Shown here one piece after another: positions 51,197-63,863 of a stretch of 64,000 nt of DNA. Source of the DNA: Hexactinellida sp. DTS-2022 (Eukaryota > Porifera > Hexactinellida); the NCBI GenBank assembly GCA_028753945.1, contig JAPNXP010000003.1:1302001-1366000 (forward strand), read 5' to 3'. Under the pieces are notes generated by a model. It ran no database searches. It worked only from the letters and a program-made list of their open reading frames with translations, and was not told the DNA's origin. Numbering within the stretch: the first letter of the stretch is position 1; each line of letters begins with the position of its first letter. Position numbers and translations under genes: made by a program.

Positions 51197-53176
51197 AATT
51201 TTTCCGTCCAATGACTGTTAAAAACTACCAAAATGATAAATGAATGGTTTATCGACGTTTCCAGTTGTTTCTTTTGATGATATGAAGAATTAATCATCAA
51301 AGGTTTCCTGACAGTGCCACAGAAACACCACTCACTCAATTTCCATTCATTTAAGAGCCTATTATCTGGAAAAACCAATTTTTATGTACAATGACTGTCA
51401 AAAACACCCAAATTGATAAATTAATGGTTAAGGCACGTTTCCTGTTGTTTTATCTGATGATATGTAGTATTTATCATCAAAAGTGTGATTACAGTGCCAC
51501 TGAAACACCATTCACTCAATTTACATTCATTTATAAGTGTAATAACGAGAAAAACCAATTTTTATGTGCAATAACTGTCAAAAACTCCCAAATTGATAAA
51601 TGAATGGTTTAAGCACGTTTCCACTTGTTTCTTTTTATTATATGTAATATTTATCATCAAAAGTGTGCTAACAGTGCCACTGAACACCACTCACTCAAGT
51701 AACATACATTTGTGAGCCTAATATCGTGAAAAACCAATTTTTATGTGCAATGATCGTCAAAGACTCCCAAATTGATAAATTAATATTTAAGGACGTTTCC
51801 TGTTGTTTCTTTTGATGATATGTCGTGTTTATCATCAAAAGTGTCCCTACAGTGCCACTGAAACACCACTCACTCAACCAAGAAACATACATTTAAGAGC
51901 CTAATATCGAGAAAAACCAATTTTTCCGTCCAATGACTGTTAAAAACTACAAAAATGATAAATGAATGGTTTATCGACGTTTCCAGTTGTTTCTTTTGAT
52001 GATATGAAGAATTAATCATCAAAGGTTTCCTGACAGTGCCACAGAAACACCACTCACTCAATTTCCATTCATTTAAGAGCCTATTATCTGGAAAAACCAA
52101 TTTTTATGTACAATGACTGTCAAAAACACCCAAATTGATAAATTAATGTATAAGGCACGTTTCCTGTTGTTTTATCTGATGATATGTAGTATTTATCATC
52201 AAAAGTGTGATAACAGTGCCACTGAAACACCATTCACTCAATTTACATTCATTTATAAGCGTAATAACGAGAAAAACCAATTTTTATGTGCAATAACTGT
52301 CAAAAACTCCCAAATTGATAAATGAATGGTTTAAGCACGTTTCCACTTGTTTCTTTTTATTATATGTAATATTTATCATCAAAAGTGTGCTAACAGTGCC
52401 ACTGAACACCACTCACTCTAGTAACATACATTTGTGAGCCTAATATCGTGAAAAACCAATTTTTATGTGCAATGATCGTCAAAAACTCCCAAATTGATAA
52501 ATTAATATTTAAGGACGTTTCCTGTTGTTTCTTTTGATGATATGTCGTGTTTATCATCAAAAGTGTCCCTACAGTGCCACTGAAACACCACTCACTCATG
52601 AAACATACATTTAAGAGCCTAATATCGAGAAAAACCAATTTTTCCGTCCAATGACTGTTAAAAACTACCAAAATGATAAATGAATGGTTTATCGACGTTT
52701 CCAGTTGTTTCTTTTGATGATATGAAGAATTTATCATCAAAGGTTTCCTGACAGTGCCACAGAAACACCACGCACTCAATTTCCATTCATTTAAGAGCCT
52801 ATTACCTGGAAAAACCAATTTTTATGTGCAATGAATGTCAAAAACACCCAAATTGATAAATTAATGGTTAAGGCACGTTTCCTGTTGTTTTATCTGATGA
52901 TATGTAGTATTTTGCATCGAAAGTGTGATAACAGTGCCACTGAAACACCATTCACTCAATTTACATTCATTTATGAGCATAATAACGAGAAAAATCAATT
53001 TTTCTGTGCAATAACTGTCTTAAACTCCCAAATTGATAAATGAATGGTTTAAGCACGTTTCCACTTGTTTCTTTTTATTATATGTAATATTTGTCAACAA
53101 AAGTGTGCTAACAGACCCACTGAAACACCACTCACTCAAGTAACATACATTTAAAAGCCTAATATCGAGAAAAACC
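51197..53176. repeat. 11-mer HOR (1980 bp), copy 2
   Basis: Matches copy 1 and copy 3 at offsets of exactly 1980 bp. It reads AAATTAATATTTAAGG at about 51776 where copy 1 has AAATATATATTTAAGG, and CACTCTAGTAAC at about 52415 (shared with copy 3) where copy 1 has CACTCAAGTAAC. Confidence 0.92.
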
Positions 53177-53220
53177 AATTTTTCCGTCCAATGACTGTTA
53201 AAAACTACCAAAATGATAAA
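53041..53220. repeat. Representative monomer, class with degenerate left dyad arm
   Basis: This is exactly 180 bp from one TGAATGGTTT to the next. It has AAGCACGTTTCC, then the T-rich stretch TTGTTTCTTTTTATTATATG, where the left arm of the inverted repeat has decayed. These are followed by the core ACTGAAACACCACTCACTCA, the A/T dyad AAAAACCAATTTTT, and the closing segment AAAAACTACCAAAATGATAAA. This copy reads ACAGACCCACTG in place of the usual ACAGTGCCACTG, a variant that marks many class members between 32 and 64 kb. Confidence 0.9.
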
Positions 53221-55156
53221 TGAATGGTTTATCGACGTTTCCAGTTGTTTCTTTTGATGATATGAAGAATTAATCATCAAAGGTTTCCTGACAGTGCCAC
53301 AGAAACACCACTCACTCAATTTCCATTCATTTAAGAGCCTATTATCTGGAAAAACCAATTTTTATGTACAATGACTGTCAAAAAGACCCAAATTGATAAA
53401 TTAATGGTTAAGGCACGTTTCCTGTTGTTTTATCTGATGATATGTAGTATTTATCATCAAAAGTGTGATTACAGTGCCACTGAAACACCATTCACTCAAT
53501 TTACATTCATTTATAAGTGTAATAACGAGAAAAACCAATTTTTATGTGCAATAACTGTCAAAAACTCCCAAATTGATAAATGAATGGTTTAAGCACGTTT
53601 CCACTTGTTTCTTTTTATTATATGTAATATTTATCATCAAAAGTGTGCTAACAGTGCCACTGAACACCACTCACTCAAGTAACATACATTTGTGAGCCTA
53701 ATATCGTGAAAAACCAATTTTTATGTGCAATGATCGTCAAAGACTCCCAAATTGATAAATTAATATTTAAGGACGTTTCCTGTTGTTTCTTTTGATGATA
53801 TGTCGTGTTTATCATCAAAAGTGTCCCTACAGTGCCACTGAAACACCACTCACTCAACCAAGAAACATACATTTAAGAGCCTAATATCGAGAAAAACCAA
53901 TTTTTCCGTCCAATGACTGTTAAAAACTACAAAAATGATAAATGAATGGTTTATCGACGTTTCCAGTTGTTTCTTTTGATGATATGAAGAATTAATCATC
54001 AAAGGTTTCCTGACAGTGCCACAGAAACACCACTCACTCAATTTCCATTCATTTAAGAGCCTATTATCTGGAAAAACCAATTTTTATGTACAATGACTGT
54101 CAAAAACACCCAAATTGATAAATTAATGTATAAGGCACGTTTCCTGTTGTTTTATCTGATGATATGTAGTATTTATCATCAAAAATGTGATAACAGTGCC
54201 ACTGAAACACCATTCACTCAATTTACATTCATTTATAAGCGTAATAACGAGAAAAACCAATTTTTATGTGCAATAACTGTCAAAAACTCCCAAATTGATA
54301 AATGAATGGTTTAAGCACGTTTCCACTTGTTTCTTTTTATTATATGTAATATTTATCATCAAAAGTGTGCTAACAGTGCCACTGAACACCACTCACTCTA
54401 GTAACATACATTTGTGAGCCTAATATCGTGAAAAACCAATTTTTATGTGCAATGATCGTCAAAAACTCCCAAATTGATAAATTAATATTTAAGGACGTTT
54501 CCTGTTGTTTCTTTTGATGATATGTCGTGTTTATCATCAAAAGTGTCCCTACAGTGCCACTGAAACACCACTCACTCATGAAACATACATTTAAGAGCCT
54601 AATATCGAGAAAAACCAATTTTTCCGTCCAATGACTGTTAAAAACTACCAAAATGATAAATGAATGGTTTATCGACGTTTCCAGTTGTTTCTTTTGATGA
54701 TATGAAGAATTTATCATCAAAGGTTTCCTGACAGTGCCACAGAAACACCACGCACTCAATTTCCATTCATTTAAGAGCCTATTACCTGGAAAAACCAATT
54801 TTTATGTGCAATGAATGTCAAAAACACCCAAATTGATAAATTAATGGTTAAGGCACGTTTCCTGTTGTTTTATCTGATGATATGTAGTATTTTACATCGA
54901 AAGTGTGATAACAGTGCCACTGAAACACCATTCACTCAATTTACATTCATTTATGAGCATAATAACGAGAAAAATCAATTTTTCTGTGCAATAACTGTCT
55001 TAAACTCCCAAATTGATAAATGAATGGTTTAAGCACGTTTCCACTTGTTTCTTTTTATTATATGTAATATTTGTCATCAAAAGTGTGCTAACAGACCCAC
55101 TGAAACACCACTCACTCAAGTAACATACATTTAAAAGCCTAATATCGAGAAAAACC
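53177..55156. repeat. 11-mer HOR (1980 bp), copy 3
   Basis: Same order as copy 2. Private single-base states are TGTCAAAAAGACCC (about 53385), TCATCAAAAATGTG (about 54185), TTTTACATCG (about 54892) and TTGTCATCAAAAG (about 55072). A fourth copy begins but breaks at about 55241, where the dyad spacer is altered (GATGATATTTTTGAATC). Confidence 0.92.
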
Positions 55157-56800
55157 AATTTTTCCGTCCAATGACTGTTAAAAACTACCAAAATGATAAA
55201 TGAATGGTTTATCGACGTTTCCAGTTGTTTCTTTTGATGATATTTTTGAATCTATCATCAAAGGTTTCCTGACAGTGCCACAGAAACACCACTCACTCAA
55301 TTTACATTCATTTAAGAGCATAATAACGGGAAAACCAATTTTTATGTGCAATAACTGTCAAAAACTCCCAAATTGATAAATGAATGGTTTAAGCACGTTT
55401 CCACTGGTTTCTTTTTATTATATGTAATATTTATCATCAAAAGTGTGCTAACAGACCCACTGAAACACCACTCACTCAAGTAACATACATTTAAGAGCGT
55501 AATAACGAGAAAAACCAATTTTTCCGTCCAATGACTGTTAAAAACTACCAAAATGATAAATGAATGGTTTATCGACGTTTCCAGTTGTTTCTTTTGATGA
55601 TATGAAGAATTAATCATCAAAGGTTTCCTGACAGTGCCACAGAAACACCACTCACTCAATTTCCATTCATTTAAGAGCCTATTATCTGGAAAAACCAATT
55701 TTTATGTACAATGACTGTCAAAAACACCCAAATTGATAAATTAATGGTTAAGGCACGTTTCCTGTTGTTTTATCTGATGATATGTAGTATTTATCATCAA
55801 AAGTGTGATAACAGTGCCACTGAAACACCATTCACTCAATTTACATTCATTTATAAGTGTAATAACGAGAAAAACCAATTTTTATGTGCAATAACTGTCA
55901 AAAACTCCCAAATTGATAAATGAATGGTTTAAGCACGTTTCCACTTGTTTCTTTTTATTATATGTAATATTTATCATCAAAAGTGTGCTAACAGTGCCAC
56001 TGAACACCACTCACTCAAGTAACATACATTTGTGAGCCTAATATCGTGAAAAACCAATTTTTATGTGCAATGATCGTCAAAGACTCCCAAATTGATAAAT
56101 TAATATTTAAGGACGTTTCCTGTTGTTTCTTTTGATGATATGTCGTGTTTATCATCAAAAGTGTCCCTACAGTGCCACTGAAACACCACTCACTCAAGAA
56201 ACATACATTTAAGAGCCTAATATCGAGAAAAACCAATTTTTCCGTCCAATGACTGTTAAAAACTACAAAAAATGATAAATGAATGGTTTATCGACGTTTC
56301 CAGTTGTTTCTTTTGATGATATGAAGAATTAATCATCAAAGGTTTCCTGACAGTGCCACAGAAACACCACTCACTCAATTTCCATTCATTTAAGAGCCTA
56401 TTATCTGGAAAAACCAATTTTTATGTACAATGACTGTCAAAAACACCCAAATTGATAAATTAATGTATAAGGCACGTTTCCTGTTGTTTTATCTGATGAT
56501 ATGTAGTATTTATCATCAAAAGTGTGATAACAGTGCCACTGAAACACCATTCACTCAATTTACATTCATTTATAAGCGTAATAACGAGAAAAACCAATTT
56601 TTATGTGCAATAACTGTCAAAAACTCCCAAATTGATAAATGAATGGTTTAAGCACGTTTCCACTTGTTTCTTTTTATTATATGTAATATTTATCATCAAA
56701 AGTGTGCTAACAGTGCCACTGAACACCACTCACTCTAGTAACATACATTTGTGAGCCTAATATCGTGAAAAACCAATTTTTATGTGCAATGATCGTCAAA
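55157..56800. repeat. Segment of mixed 14-mer/11-mer monomers
   Basis: About 55550-56790 follows 53210-54450 at an offset of 2337-2340 bp (thirteen monomers). It starts with the altered GATGATATTTTTGAATC dyad and TAATAACGGGAAAACC, both seen only here. The TCAAGAAACATAC form at about 56196 is the third allele of a site that reads TCAACCAAGAAAC or TCATGAAAC in the neighbouring HORs. Confidence 0.75.
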
Positions 56801-58421
56801 AACTACAAAAATGATAATTGAATGGTTTATCGACGTTTCCAGTTGTTTCTTTTGATGATATGAAGAATTTATCATCAAAGGTTTCCTACAGTGCCACAGA
56901 AACACCACTCACTCAATTTACATTCATTTAAGAGCATAATAACGAGAAAAACCAATTTTTATGTGCAATAACTGTCAAAAACTCCCAAATTGATAAATGA
57001 ATGGTTAAGGCACGTTTCCTGTTGTTTTATCTGATGATATGTAGTATTTATCATCAAAAGTGTGCTAACAGTGCCACTGAAACACCACTCACTCAAGTAA
57101 CATTCATTTGAGAGCCTAATATCGTGAAAAATCCAATTTTTGAGTGCAATGACTGTAAAAAAAACTACCAACATGATAAATGAATGGTTTCCCGTTGTTT
57201 CCAGTTATTTCTTTTGATGATGTGAAGTAATTTATCATCAAAGGTGTTCTAACAGTGCCACAGAAACACCACTCACTCAATTTCCATTCATTTAAGAGCC
57301 TATTATCTGGAAAAACCAATTTTTATGTGCAATGACTGTCAAAAACACCCAAATTGATAAATTAATGGTTAAGGCACGTTTCCTGTTGTTTTATCTGATG
57401 ATATGTTGTATTTATCATCAAAAGTGTGATAACAGTGCCACTGAAACACCATTCACTCAATTTACATTCATTTATGAGCGTAATAACGAGAAAAACCAAT
57501 TTTTATGTGCAATAACTGTCTTAAACTCCCAAATTGATAAATGAATGGTTTAAGCACGTTTCCACTTGTTTCTTTTTATTATATGTAATATTTATCATCA
57601 AAAGTGTGCTAACAGACCCACTGAAACACCACTCACTCAAGTAACAAACATTTAAGAGCCTAATATCGAGAAAAACCAATTTTTCCGTCCAATGACTGTT
57701 AAAAACTACAAAAATGATAAATGAATGGTTTATCGACGTTTCCAGTTGTTTCTTTTGATGATATGAAGAATTAATCATCAAAGGTTTCCTGACAGTGCCA
57801 CAGAAACACCACTCACTCAATTTCCATTCATTTAAGAGCCTATTATCTGGAAAAACCAATTTTTATGTACAATGACTGTCAAAAACACCCAAATTGATAA
57901 ATTAATGGTTTAGGCACGTTTCCTGTTGTTTTATCTGATGATATGTAGTATTTATCATCAAAAGTGTGATAACAGTGCCACTGAAACACCATTCACTCAA
58001 TTTACATTCATTTATAAGCGTAATAACGAGAAAAACCAATTTTTATGTGCAATAACTGTCAAAAACTCCCAAATTGATAAATGAATGGTTTAAGCACGTT
58101 TCCACTTGTTTCTTTTTATTATATGTAATATTTATCATCAAAAGTGTGCTAACAGTGCCACTGAACACTACTCACTCAAGTAACATACATTTGTGAGCCT
58201 AATATCGTGAAAAACCAATTTTTATGTACAATGATCGTCAAAAACTCCCAAATTGATAAATTAATATTTAAGGACGTTTCCTGTTGTTTCTTTGGATGAT
58301 ATGTCGTGTTTATCATCAAAAGTGTCCCTACAGTGCCACTGAAACACCACTCACTCATGAAACATACATTTAAGAGCCTAATATCGAGAAAAACCAATTT
58401 TTCCGTCCAATGACTGTTAAA
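56801..58421. repeat. 9-mer HOR (1621 bp), copy 1
   Basis: Begins at ACTACAAAAATGATAATTG and repeats 1621 bp later. Markers: AGGTTTCCTACAGTGCC (two bases missing), GTAAAAAAAACTACCAACATG, TTCCCGTTGTTTCCAG, GATGATATGTTGTATT. The extra base per unit comes from the GATGATGTGAAGTAATTTATC and A8-run monomers, partly offset by small deletions. Confidence 0.87.
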
Positions 58422-59225
58422 AACTACAAAAATGATAATTGAATGGTTTATCGACGTTTCCAGTTGTTTCTTTTGATGATATGAAGAATTTATCATCAAA
58501 GGTTTCCTACAGTGCCACAGAAACACCACTCACTCAATTTACATTCATTTAAGAGCATAATAACGAGAAAAACCAATTTTTATGTGCAATAACTGTCAAA
58601 AACTCCCAAATTGATAAATGAATGGTTAAGGCACGTTTCCTGTTGTTTTATCTGATGATATGTAGTATTTATCATCAAAAGTGTGCTAACAGTGCCACTG
58701 AAACACCACTCACTCAAGTAACATTCATTTGAGAGCCTAATATCGTGAAAAATCCAATTTTTGAGTGCAATGACTGTAAAAAAAACTACCAACATGATAA
58801 ATGAATGGTTTCCCGTTGTTTCCAGTTATTTCTTTTGATGATGTGAAGTAATTTATCATCAAAGGTGTTCTAACAGTGCCACAGAAACACCACTCACTCA
58901 ATTTCCATTCATTTAAGAGCCTATTATCTGGAAAAACCAATTTTTATGTGCAATGACTGTCAAAAACACCCAAATTGATAAATTAATGGTTAAGGCACGT
59001 TTCCTGTTGTTTTATCTGATGATATGTTGTATTTATCATCAAAAGTGTGATAACAGTGCCACTGAAACACCATTCACTCAATTTACATTCATTTATGAGC
59101 GTAATAACGAGAAAAACCAATTTTTATGTGCAATAACTGTCTTAAACTCCCAAATTGATAAATGAATGGTTTAAGCACGTTTCCACTTGTTTCTTTTTAT
59201 TATATGTAATATTTATCATCAAAAG
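58422..59225. repeat. 9-mer HOR, copy 2 (partial)
   Basis: Matches 56801-57604 at an offset of 1621 bp. Beyond about 59225 several differences accumulate: GTGCAAACAGACCC versus GTGCTAACAGACCC, AACATACATT versus AACAAACATT, TACCAAAATG versus TACAAAAATG. The array has then moved to another exchange partner. Confidence 0.8.
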
Positions 59226-59893
59226 TGTGCAAACAGACCCACTGAAACACCACTCACTCAAGTAACATACATTTAAGAGCCTAATATCGAGAAAAACCAA
59301 TTTTTCCGTCCAATGACTGTTAAAAACTACCAAAATGATAAATGAATGGTTTATCGACGTTTCCAGTTGTTTCTTTTGATGATATGAAGAATTTATCATC
59401 AAAGGTTTCCTACAGTGCCACAGAAACACCACTCACTCAATTTACATTCATTTAAGAGCATAATAACGAGAAAAACCAATTTTTTTGTGCAATAACTGTC
59501 AAAAACTCCCAAATTGATAAATGAATGGTTTCCCGTTGTTTCCAGTTATTTCTTTTGATGATGTGAAGTAATTTATCATCAAAGGTGTTCTAACAGTGCC
59601 ACAGAAACACCACTCACTCAATTTCCATTCATTTAAGAGCCTATTATCTGGAAAAAACAATTTTATGTGCAATGACTGTCAAAAACACCCAAATTGATAA
59701 ATTAATGGTTAAGGCACGTTTCCTGTTGTTTTATCTGATGATATGTAGTATTCATCATCAAAAGTGTGATATCAGTGCCACTGAAACACCATTCACTCAA
59801 TTTACATTCCTTTATGAGCATAATAATGAGAAAAACCAATTTTTATGTGCAATAACTGTCTTAAACTCCCAAATTGATAAATGAATGGTTTAA
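59226..59893. repeat. Linking segment with a tetramer-spaced (720 bp) echo
   Basis: 59521-59890 follows 58801-59170 at an offset of 720 bp (four monomers): TTCCCGTTG monomer, then the TTTTATCTGATGATATG monomer, then the CTGTCTTAAACTCCC monomer. Private changes are ATTCATCATC, GTGATATCAG, ATTCCTTTATG and AATAATGAG. One base is lost in GAAAAAACAATTTTATG. Confidence 0.75.
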
Positions 59894-61698
59894 GCACGTT
59901 TCCACTTGTTTCTTTTTATTATATGTAATATTAATCATCAAAAGTGTGTTAACAGTGCCACTGAACACCACTCACTCAAGTAACATACATTTGTGAGCCT
60001 AATATCGTGAAAAATCAATTTTTATGTGCAATGACCGTCAAAAACTCCCAAATTGATAAATTAATGGTTTAAGGACGTTTCCTGTTGTTTCTTTTGATGA
60101 TATATCGTGTTTATCATCTAAAGTGTCCCTACAGTGCCACTGAAACACCACTCACTCAATTTACAATCATTTAAGATCCAGATATCGAGAAAAACCAATT
60201 TTTGTGACCTATGACTGTCAAAAACTACCAAAATGATAAATGAATGGTTTACCGACATTTCCAGTTGTTTCTTTTGATGATATGAATTAATAATCACCAA
60301 AAGTGTGATAACAGTGCCACTGATACACCATTCACTCAATTTACATTCATTTATGAGCATAATAACGAGAAAAACCAATTTTTATGTGCAATAACTGTCT
60401 TAAACTCCCAAATTGATAAATGAATGGTTTAAGCACGTTTCCACTTGTTTCTTTTTATTATATGTAATATTTATCATCAAAAGTGTGCTAACAGACCCAC
60501 TGAAACACCACTCACTCAAGTAACATACATTTAAGAGCCTAATATCGAGAAAAACCAATTTTTCCGTCCAATGACTGTTAAAAACTACCAAAATGATAAA
60601 TGAATGGTTTATCGACGTTTCCAGTTGTTTCTTTTGATGATATGAAGAATTTATCATCAAAGGTTTCCTACGGTGCCACAGAAACACCACTCACTCAATT
60701 TACATTCATTTAAGAGCATAATAACGATAAAAACCAATTTTTATGTGCAATAACTGTCAAAAACTCCCAAATTGATAAATGAATGGTTTAAGGACTTTCC
60801 ACTTGTTTCTTTTTATTATATGTAATATTTATCATCAAAAGTGTGCTTACAGTGCCACTGAAACACCACTCACTCAAAAAAGTAACATTCATTTGAGAGC
60901 CTAATATCGTGAAAAATCCAATTTTTGAGTGCAATGACTGTAAAAAAAACTACCAACATGATAAATGAATGGTTTCCCGTTGTTTCCAGTTATTTCTTTT
61001 AATGATGTGAAGTAATTTATCATCAAAGGTGTTCTAACAGTGCCACAGAAACACCACTCACTCAATTTCCATTCATTTAAGAGCCTATTATCTGGAAAAA
61101 CCAATTTTTATGTGCAATGACTGTCAAAAACACCCAAATTGATAAATTAATGGTTAAGGCACGTTTCCTGTTGTTTTATCTGATGATATGTAGTATTTAT
61201 CATCAAAAGTGTGCTAACAGTGCCACTGAAACACCATTCACTCAATTTACATTCATTTAAGAGCCAAATCACGAGAAAAACCAATTTTTATGTGCAATAA
61301 CTGTCTTAAACTCCCAAATTGATAAATGAATGGTTTAAGCACGTTTCCACTTGTTTCTTTTTATTATATGTAATATTTATCATCAAAAGTGTGCTAACAG
61401 ACCCACTGAAACACCACTCACTCAAGTAACAAACATTTAAGAGCCTAATATCGAGAAAAACCAATTTTTCCGTCCAATGACTGTTAAAAACTACCAAAAT
61501 AATAAATGAATGGTTTATCGACGTTTCCAGTTGTTTCTTTTGATGATATGAAGAATTTGTCTTCAAAGGTTTCCTGACAGTGCCACAGAAACACCACTCA
61601 CTCAATTTACATTCATTTAAGAGCATAATAACGAGAAAAACCAATTTTTATGTGCAATTACTGTCAAAAACTCCCAAAATAATAAATGAATGGTTTAA
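59894..61698. repeat. 10-mer HOR (1805 bp)
   Basis: Ten monomers, repeated in the next unit at an offset of 1805 bp until about 62480. Markers: ATATTAATCATC, GATGATATATCGTG, ATTAATAATCACC, CACTGATACACC, CCTACGGTGCC, AAGGACTTTCCAC (two bases missing), CTCAAAAAAGTAAC (inserted A-run) and TTTGTCTTCAAAGG. Private: AACGATAAAAACC (about 60723) and TTTTAATGATGTG (about 60998). Confidence 0.9.
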
Positions 61699-63863
61699 GC
61701 ACGTTTCAACTTGTTTCTTTTTATTATATGTAATATTAATCATCAAAAGTGTGTTAACAGTGCCACTGAACACCACTCACTCAAGTAACATACATTTGTG
61801 AGCCTAATATCGTGAAAAATCAATTTTTATGTGCAATGACCGTCAAAAACTCCCAAATTGATAAATTAATGGTTTAAGGACGTTTCCTGTTGTTTCTTTT
61901 GATGATATATCGTGTTTATCATCTAAAGTGTCCCTACAGTGCCACTGAAACACCACTCACTCAATTTACAATCATTTAAGATCCAGATATCGAGAAAAAC
62001 CAATTTTTGTGACCTATGACTGTCAAAAACTACCAAAATGATAAATGAATGGTTTACCGACATTTCCAGTTGTTTCTTTTGATGATATGAATTAATAATC
62101 ACCAAAAGTGTGATAACAGTACCACTGATACACCATTCACTCAATTTACATTCATTTATGAGCATAATAACGAGAAAAACCAATTTTTATGTGCAATAAC
62201 TGTCTTAAACTCCCAAATTGATAAATGAATGGTTTAAGCACGTTTCCACTTGTTTCTTTTTATTATATGTAATATTTATCATCAAAAGTGTGCTAACAGA
62301 CCCACTGAAACACCACTCACTCAAGTAACATACATTTAAGAGCCTAATATCGAGAAAAACCAATTTTTCCGTCCAATGACTGTTAAAAACTGCCAAAATG
62401 ATAAATGAATGGTTTATCGACGTTTCCAGTAGTTTCTTTTGATCATATGAAGAATTTATCATCAAAGGTTTCCTGACAGTGCCACTGATACACCATTCAC
62501 TCAATTTACATTCATTTATGAGCATAATAACGAGAAAAACCAATTTTTATGTGCAATAACTGTCTTAAACTCCCAAATTGATAAATGAATGGTTTAAGCA
62601 CGTTTCCACTTGTTTCTTTTTATTATATGTAATATTTATCATTAAAAGTGTGCTAACAGACCCACTGAAACACCACTCACTCAAGTAACATACATTTAAG
62701 AGCCTAATATCGAGAAAAACCAATTTTTCCGTCCAATGACTGTTAAAAACTACCAAAATGATAAATGAATGGTTTATCGACGTTTCCAGTTGTTTCTTTT
62801 GATGATATGAAGAATTTATCATCAAAGGTTTCCTACGGTGCCACAGAAACACCACTCACTCAATTTACATTCATTTAAGAGCATAATAACGAGAAAAACC
62901 AATTTTTATGTGCAATAACTGTCAAAAACTCCCAAATTGATAAATGAATGGTTTAAGGACTTTCCACTTGTTTCTTTTTATTATATGTAATATTTATCAT
63001 CAAAAGTGTGCTTACAGTGCCACTGAAACACCACTCACTCAAAAAAGTAACATTCATTTGAGAGCCTAATATCGTGAAAAATCCAATTTTTGAGTGCAAT
63101 GACTGTAAAAAAAACCACCAACATGATAAATGAATGGTTTCCCGTTGTTTCCAGTTATTTCTTTTGATGATGTGAAGTAATTTATCATCAAAGGTGTTCT
63201 AACAGTGCCACAGAAACACCACTCACTCAATTTCCATTCATTTAAGAGCCTATTATCTGGAAAAACCAATTTTTATGTGCAATGACTGTCAAAAACACCC
63301 AAATTGATAAATTAATGGTTAAGGCACGTTTCCTGTTGTTTTATCTGATGATATGTAGTATTTATCATCAAAAGTGTGCTAACAGTGCCACTGAAACACC
63401 ATTCACTCAATTTACATTCATTTAAGAGCCAAATAACGAGAAAAACCAATTTTTATGTGCAATAACTGTCTTAAACTCCCAAATTGATAAATGAATGGTT
63501 TAAGCACGTTTCCACTTGTTTCTTTTTATTATATGTAATATTTATCATCAAAAGTGTGCTAACAGACCCACTGAAACACCACTCACTCAAGTAACAAACA
63601 TTTAAGAGCCTAATATCGAGAAAAACCAATTTTTCCGTCCAATGACTGTTAAAAACTACCAAAATAATAAATGAATGGTTTATCGACGTTTCCAGTTGTT
63701 TCTTTTGATGATATGAAGAATTTGTCTTCAAAGGTTTCCTGACAGTGCCACAGAAACACCACTCACTCAATTTACATTCATTTAAGAGCATAATAACGAG
63801 AAAAACCAATTTTTATGTGCAATTACTGTCAAAAACTCCCAAAATAATAAATGAATGGTTTAA
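61699..63863. repeat. 12-mer HOR (2165 bp): the 10-mer plus a duplicated dimer
   Basis: Identical in order to the 10-mer but longer by 360 bp. The extra two monomers (about 62125-62484) repeat a dimer bounded by CACTGATACACC at about 62123 and 62483. One monomer inside carries the private changes AACTGCCAAAATG, CCAGTAGTTTC and TTGATCATATG. Downstream of it the offset to the 10-mer is 2165 bp, upstream 1805 bp. Confidence 0.92.

Noticed and set aside
57187..57205. CENP-B box resemblance in TTCCCGTTGTTTCCAG
   Set aside because: Against the reverse-complement core CCCGnnTnnnnCGAA, CCCG matches but the T position is G and CGAA reads CAGT, so essential bases are missing. It is present in only one monomer subclass.
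1788..63809. Dozens of bottom-strand reading frames of 60-177 codons with a repeating 60-residue pattern (core SEWCFSGTV, INxxYHQKKQ)
   Set aside because: 180 bp is 60 codons, so one frame of the bottom strand stays open until a monomer variant brings a stop. Starts and stops fall at arbitrary monomers, 1-2 bp indels shift the frame freely, and no start context, splice pattern or domain is conserved. They are not genes.
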